Shown here piece by piece: positions 61,898 through 64,000 of a stretch of 64,000 nucleotides of DNA. The DNA is from Duganella sp. Root336D2. Its GTDB lineage: Bacteria; Pseudomonadota; Gammaproteobacteria; Burkholderiales; Burkholderiaceae_D. The translations under genes were made by a program, and so were the position numbers. Numbering within the stretch: the first letter of the stretch is position 1; every line of letters starts with the position of its first letter. Location of the stretch: the NCBI RefSeq assembly GCF_001425005.1, contig NZ_LMDB01000037.1, positions 129,269 to 193,268 on the forward strand. Reading direction: 5' to 3'. The notes under the pieces were generated by a model. That model ran no database searches, was not told the origin of the DNA, and saw only the letters and a list, made by a program, of their open reading frames with translations.

Positions 61898-62990
61898 AAC
61901 GTTCTCCTTCGATATAAACGGCTTTCAGTTTCAAGTCCCGGTCCATTACGACCAGGTCGGCATACGCACCGCGTGCCAGGCGGCCGCGGTCCTGCAGGCC
62001 GAGGTAATCGGCTGCATGGGTGGAAACTCGTTTGGAGGCGTCGGCCAGGTCCAGGCCCAGCCCGACCAGGTTGCGCAGGGCCTGGTCGAGCGTCAGCGTG
62101 GAACCGGCCAGGGTGCCGTCGGGCAGGCGCACACCGCCCATGCATTTATGCACGATGTGGCGGCCCAGCATGTACTCGCCATCCGGCATGCCGGTGGCAG
62201 CGGTGGAATCGGTCACGCAGTACAGGCGCGGGATGGCGCGCAGCGCGCCCTTGATTGCGCCCGGGTGCACGTGCAGCAGATCGGGAATCAGTTCGGCAAA
62301 TTCGGCATGCGCCAATGCGGCGCCGACCATGCCGGGCTCGCGGTGGTGCAGCCCGCTCATCGCGTTGAACAAATGGGTGAAGCCGGTGGCGCCATGGTCC
62401 AGTGCTGCCACGCCTTCTTCATAGGAGCCCAGCGTGTGGCCGATCTGCACGCGCACGCCGTGGCCAGCCAGGTCGCGCACCAGTTCCAGGTGGCCGGAAA
62501 TCTCCGGCGCCACGGTGATCACGCGCATCGGCGCCAGCTTTTCCAGGCGATGCACTTCTTCGATCGTGGCGGCGCGCGCAAAGTTCGGCTGCGCACCCAG
62601 CTTGCCGCTATTGATATACGGGCCTTCCAGGTGGGCGCCCAGCACGCGGGCTTCGCCTTTGCCGCGCTGGCGCACCGCCTTGCCGATGGCGGCCAGCGCC
62701 ACGTCGATATCCTCCGGCGGCGCGGTCATGGTGGTGGCCAGCATCGAGGTGGTGCCGTGGCGCGCGTGGATCGCGGCAATCGCATGCACCGCGTCGCCGC
62801 CTTCCATCACATCCTTGCCGGCGCCGCCGTGCACGTGCAGGTCGATGAAGCCGGGCAGGATGTAGTCGTCGCTGTTTGATTTCGGGTCGCTGCCGCTGCC
62901 CGCGACGTCCTCGATCCGCTCGCCGAAGGAAATGGTTCCGTTCAGCCAGCCGGACGGTGTCAGGATATTACCTTTGATTGCCTGGTTCAT
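61878..62990 (-). CDS. nagA: N-acetylglucosamine-6-phosphate deacetylase
   Basis: 370 residues, an amidohydrolase barrel. Metal site HVHGG (H52 and H54), AHLEGPYI with the bridging Glu, metal His in VQIGHTLGS, and the catalytic Asp in VTDSTAATGMPDG. Removes acetate from GlcNAc-6-phosphate. Start overlaps the GntR stop by 4 bases. Confidence 0.95.
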   Translation of the reverse strand: MNQAIKGNILTPSGWLNGTISFGERIEDVAGSGSDPKSNSDDYILPGFIDLHVHGGAGKDVMEGGDAVHAIAAIHARHGTTSMLATTMTAPPEDIDVALAAIGKAVRQRGKGEARVLGAHLEGPYINSGKLGAQPNFARAATIEEVHRLEKLAPMRVITVAPEISGHLELVRDLAGHGVRVQIGHTLGSYEEGVAALDHGATGFTHLFNAMSGLHHREPGMVGAALAHAEFAELIPDLLHVHPGAIKGALRAIPRLYCVTDSTAATGMPDGEYMLGRHIVHKCMGGVRLPDGTLAGSTLTLDQALRNLVGLGLDLADASKRVSTHAADYLGLQDRGRLARGAYADLVVMDRDLKLKAVYIEGERCDLNDA

Positions 62991-63721
62991 CGACGCGACT
63001 CCGCTACAAATTCATAATAGTCACTCCGGCAGTAGGAGTGGGTAAGTTCTACCGCTGCGCCGCTCTCCAGGTAGCTCACGCGCGTGATGTGCAGCATGGC
63101 GGTGCCGGGAGCGATATTGGCCAGGCGGGCTTGCTCGGCATTGGCGTTGATGGCGCGGATGTGCTGCAGCGCGCGCATCGGCACATTGCCGCCGGCTTCC
63201 AGGTAGCCGTACAGGGAGCCGTGCACCGTGCCCGGGTCGGGCATGTACATGGCTGGAATGGTCGAAGTCTCGATCGCCATCACCACGTCATCGGCCGTGC
63301 GCAGGCGCTTCAGGCGTGCCACCGGCATGTTCGGCGACAGGCCGAGCGACAACAGCTCGAGCGGCGCCGCAATGCCGATTTCGCGCTGCAGCCAGCGCGA
63401 GCCCGCAGTAAAGCCGCGCTGGCGCAGTTCTTCCGAAAAACTGGTCAGGCGCGACAGCGGCTGTTCCAGCTTGGGCGTGATGTAAGTCCCGGAACCGCGG
63501 CGGCGCGTCAGCATGCCGCGCGCGCACAGCATGTCGATCGCCTTGCGCGCAGTCACCCGCGAGATATTGAGTATTTCCGACAGCACGCGCTCGGACGGCA
63601 GCGCTTCGTTGGCGCGCCAGTCGCCACTCGCTATGCCATCGGACAGCTTGTTAGCCAACTGCATGTACAGAGGGGTGTCGCTGTCGGCGTCAGGCCGGAA
63701 ATCGCTCAACTGGGATAGCAC
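62987..63721 (-). CDS. GntR/HutC-family regulator of the GlcNAc operon
   Basis: 244 residues from a GTG start with AGGAG 6-7 bases upstream, overlapping the kinase stop. wHTH (LPSERVLSEILNISRVTARK) and UTRA domain (LTSFSEELRQRGFTAGSRWL). Same subfamily as the regulator at 3491 but clearly diverged. Lies inside the operon, so it probably regulates the operon it belongs to; the promoter is outside the window. Confidence 0.92.
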   Translation of the reverse strand: MLSQLSDFRPDADSDTPLYMQLANKLSDGIASGDWRANEALPSERVLSEILNISRVTARKAIDMLCARGMLTRRRGSGTYITPKLEQPLSRLTSFSEELRQRGFTAGSRWLQREIGIAAPLELLSLGLSPNMPVARLKRLRTADDVVMAIETSTIPAMYMPDPGTVHGSLYGYLEAGGNVPMRALQHIRAINANAEQARLANIAPGTAMLHITRVSYLESGAAVELTHSYCRSDYYEFVAESRR

Positions 63722-63724
63722 GGG

Positions 63725-64000
63725 CTACTCCTTCAAATGTTGTTGGATCAGGCGCAGGCCACCCGCGGCCGAATCGCCCCTGGGTGGAACAATCCGCTGC
63801 AACAGGGCAGGCGGCAGGAAAGCGCGCAGCGGTTCACCGAGCCCGCCGCACAGCGCGATCGGCAAGGTGCCGCTCGGGTCCAGGCCATGCGCGATGAGCG
63901 CCACTTGCTGGCCTGCCGCGGACAGGATGCCGTGCGCGGTCGCATCGCTGCCAGCAAACTGCAGGACGACGCGCGCCAGTTGCGCAAAGGCGGTCTGGTT
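63725..64000 (-). CDS. BadF/BcrA-type GlcNAc kinase, C-terminal part (runs off window)
   Basis: 91 residues from the right edge to the TAG at 63725; the start lies outside. The end IALCGGLGEPLRAFLPPALL, IVPPRGDSAAGGL is the usual C-terminus of BadF/BadG/BcrA/BcrD-family ATPases, which in GlcNAc operons act as GlcNAc or glucosamine kinase (NagK-like). ASKHA fold; the phosphate-binding loop is not in view. First gene seen of the leftward operon. Confidence 0.75.
   Translation of the reverse strand, partial: NQTAFAQLARVVLQFAGSDATAHGILSAAGQQVALIAHGLDPSGTLPIALCGGLGEPLRAFLPPALLQRIVPPRGDSAAGGLRLIQQHLKE

Overview
The window is GC-rich DNA (visibly lower in GC around 42-47 kb) from a Gram-negative bacterium. 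The gene families, operon layout and codon choice look like a betaproteobacterium of the Oxalobacteraceae (Massilia / Duganella / Janthinobacterium type); this placement is an inference from gene content, not from a marker gene. No rRNA, tRNA, CRISPR array or insertion sequence was recognised.

Layout. (1) 1-3494: 3' part of a large SF1 helicase with a C-terminal nuclease-like fold and a WGR domain. (2) 3491-9233: a chitin/N-acetylglucosamine (GlcNAc) uptake locus: HutC-type GntR regulator, TonB-dependent receptor, GH18 chitinase-like protein and the membrane protein NagX, with a tandem TGGTAKT operator before the receptor. (3) 9223-38710: a nearly complete type VI secretion system (T6SS). A leftward unit runs tssK-tssL-vgrG1, then a peptidoglycan amidase effector among small exported proteins, down to 9223. 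A rightward unit runs TPR lipoprotein-tssB-tssC-hcp-tssE-tssF-tssG-clpV. A second leftward unit runs TagX-like peptidase-PAAR-ketoacyl-synthase-like membrane protein-tssM-tagF-OmpA-tssA. No TssJ (SciN) lipoprotein was recognised. (4) 38869-52473: an effector/immunity island, all on the minus strand: a PoNi-type double immunity protein, an exported protein, vgrG2, a very large effector with LysM, peptidoglycan-binding, M15-like peptidase and GH24 lysozyme regions, and then a nest of small exported proteins that occur as paralogous pairs, including one frameshifted and one truncated copy. (5) 52638-53933: an exported TPR protein. (6) 54029-64000: a leftward GlcNAc / muropeptide catabolic operon (kinase fragment, GntR regulator, NagA, SIS-domain deaminase/isomerase, ABC transporter, GH3 hexosaminidase, AmpG-like permease, ABC ATPase).

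How it fits together. The two sugar loci supply outer-membrane import of chitin fragments (TonB receptor), inner-membrane import (ABC and MFS), cleavage of the last sugar (GH3), phosphorylation, deacetylation (NagA) and deamination/isomerisation (SIS protein) to fructose-6-phosphate. The T6SS between them carries at least two cell-wall-degrading effectors, each next to its own VgrG and to exported small proteins that are likely immunity factors acting in the periplasm. Because cell wall also contains GlcNAc, killing of rivals and sugar recovery could be linked, but that is only inferred from proximity.

The most unusual items are the catalytically degenerate ketoacyl-synthase-like protein in the tssM operon, the two-enzyme effector with its coupled immunity candidate and decaying duplicate nest, and a duplicated promoter with a 14-bp perfect palindrome shared by vgrG2 and the PoNi-like operon.
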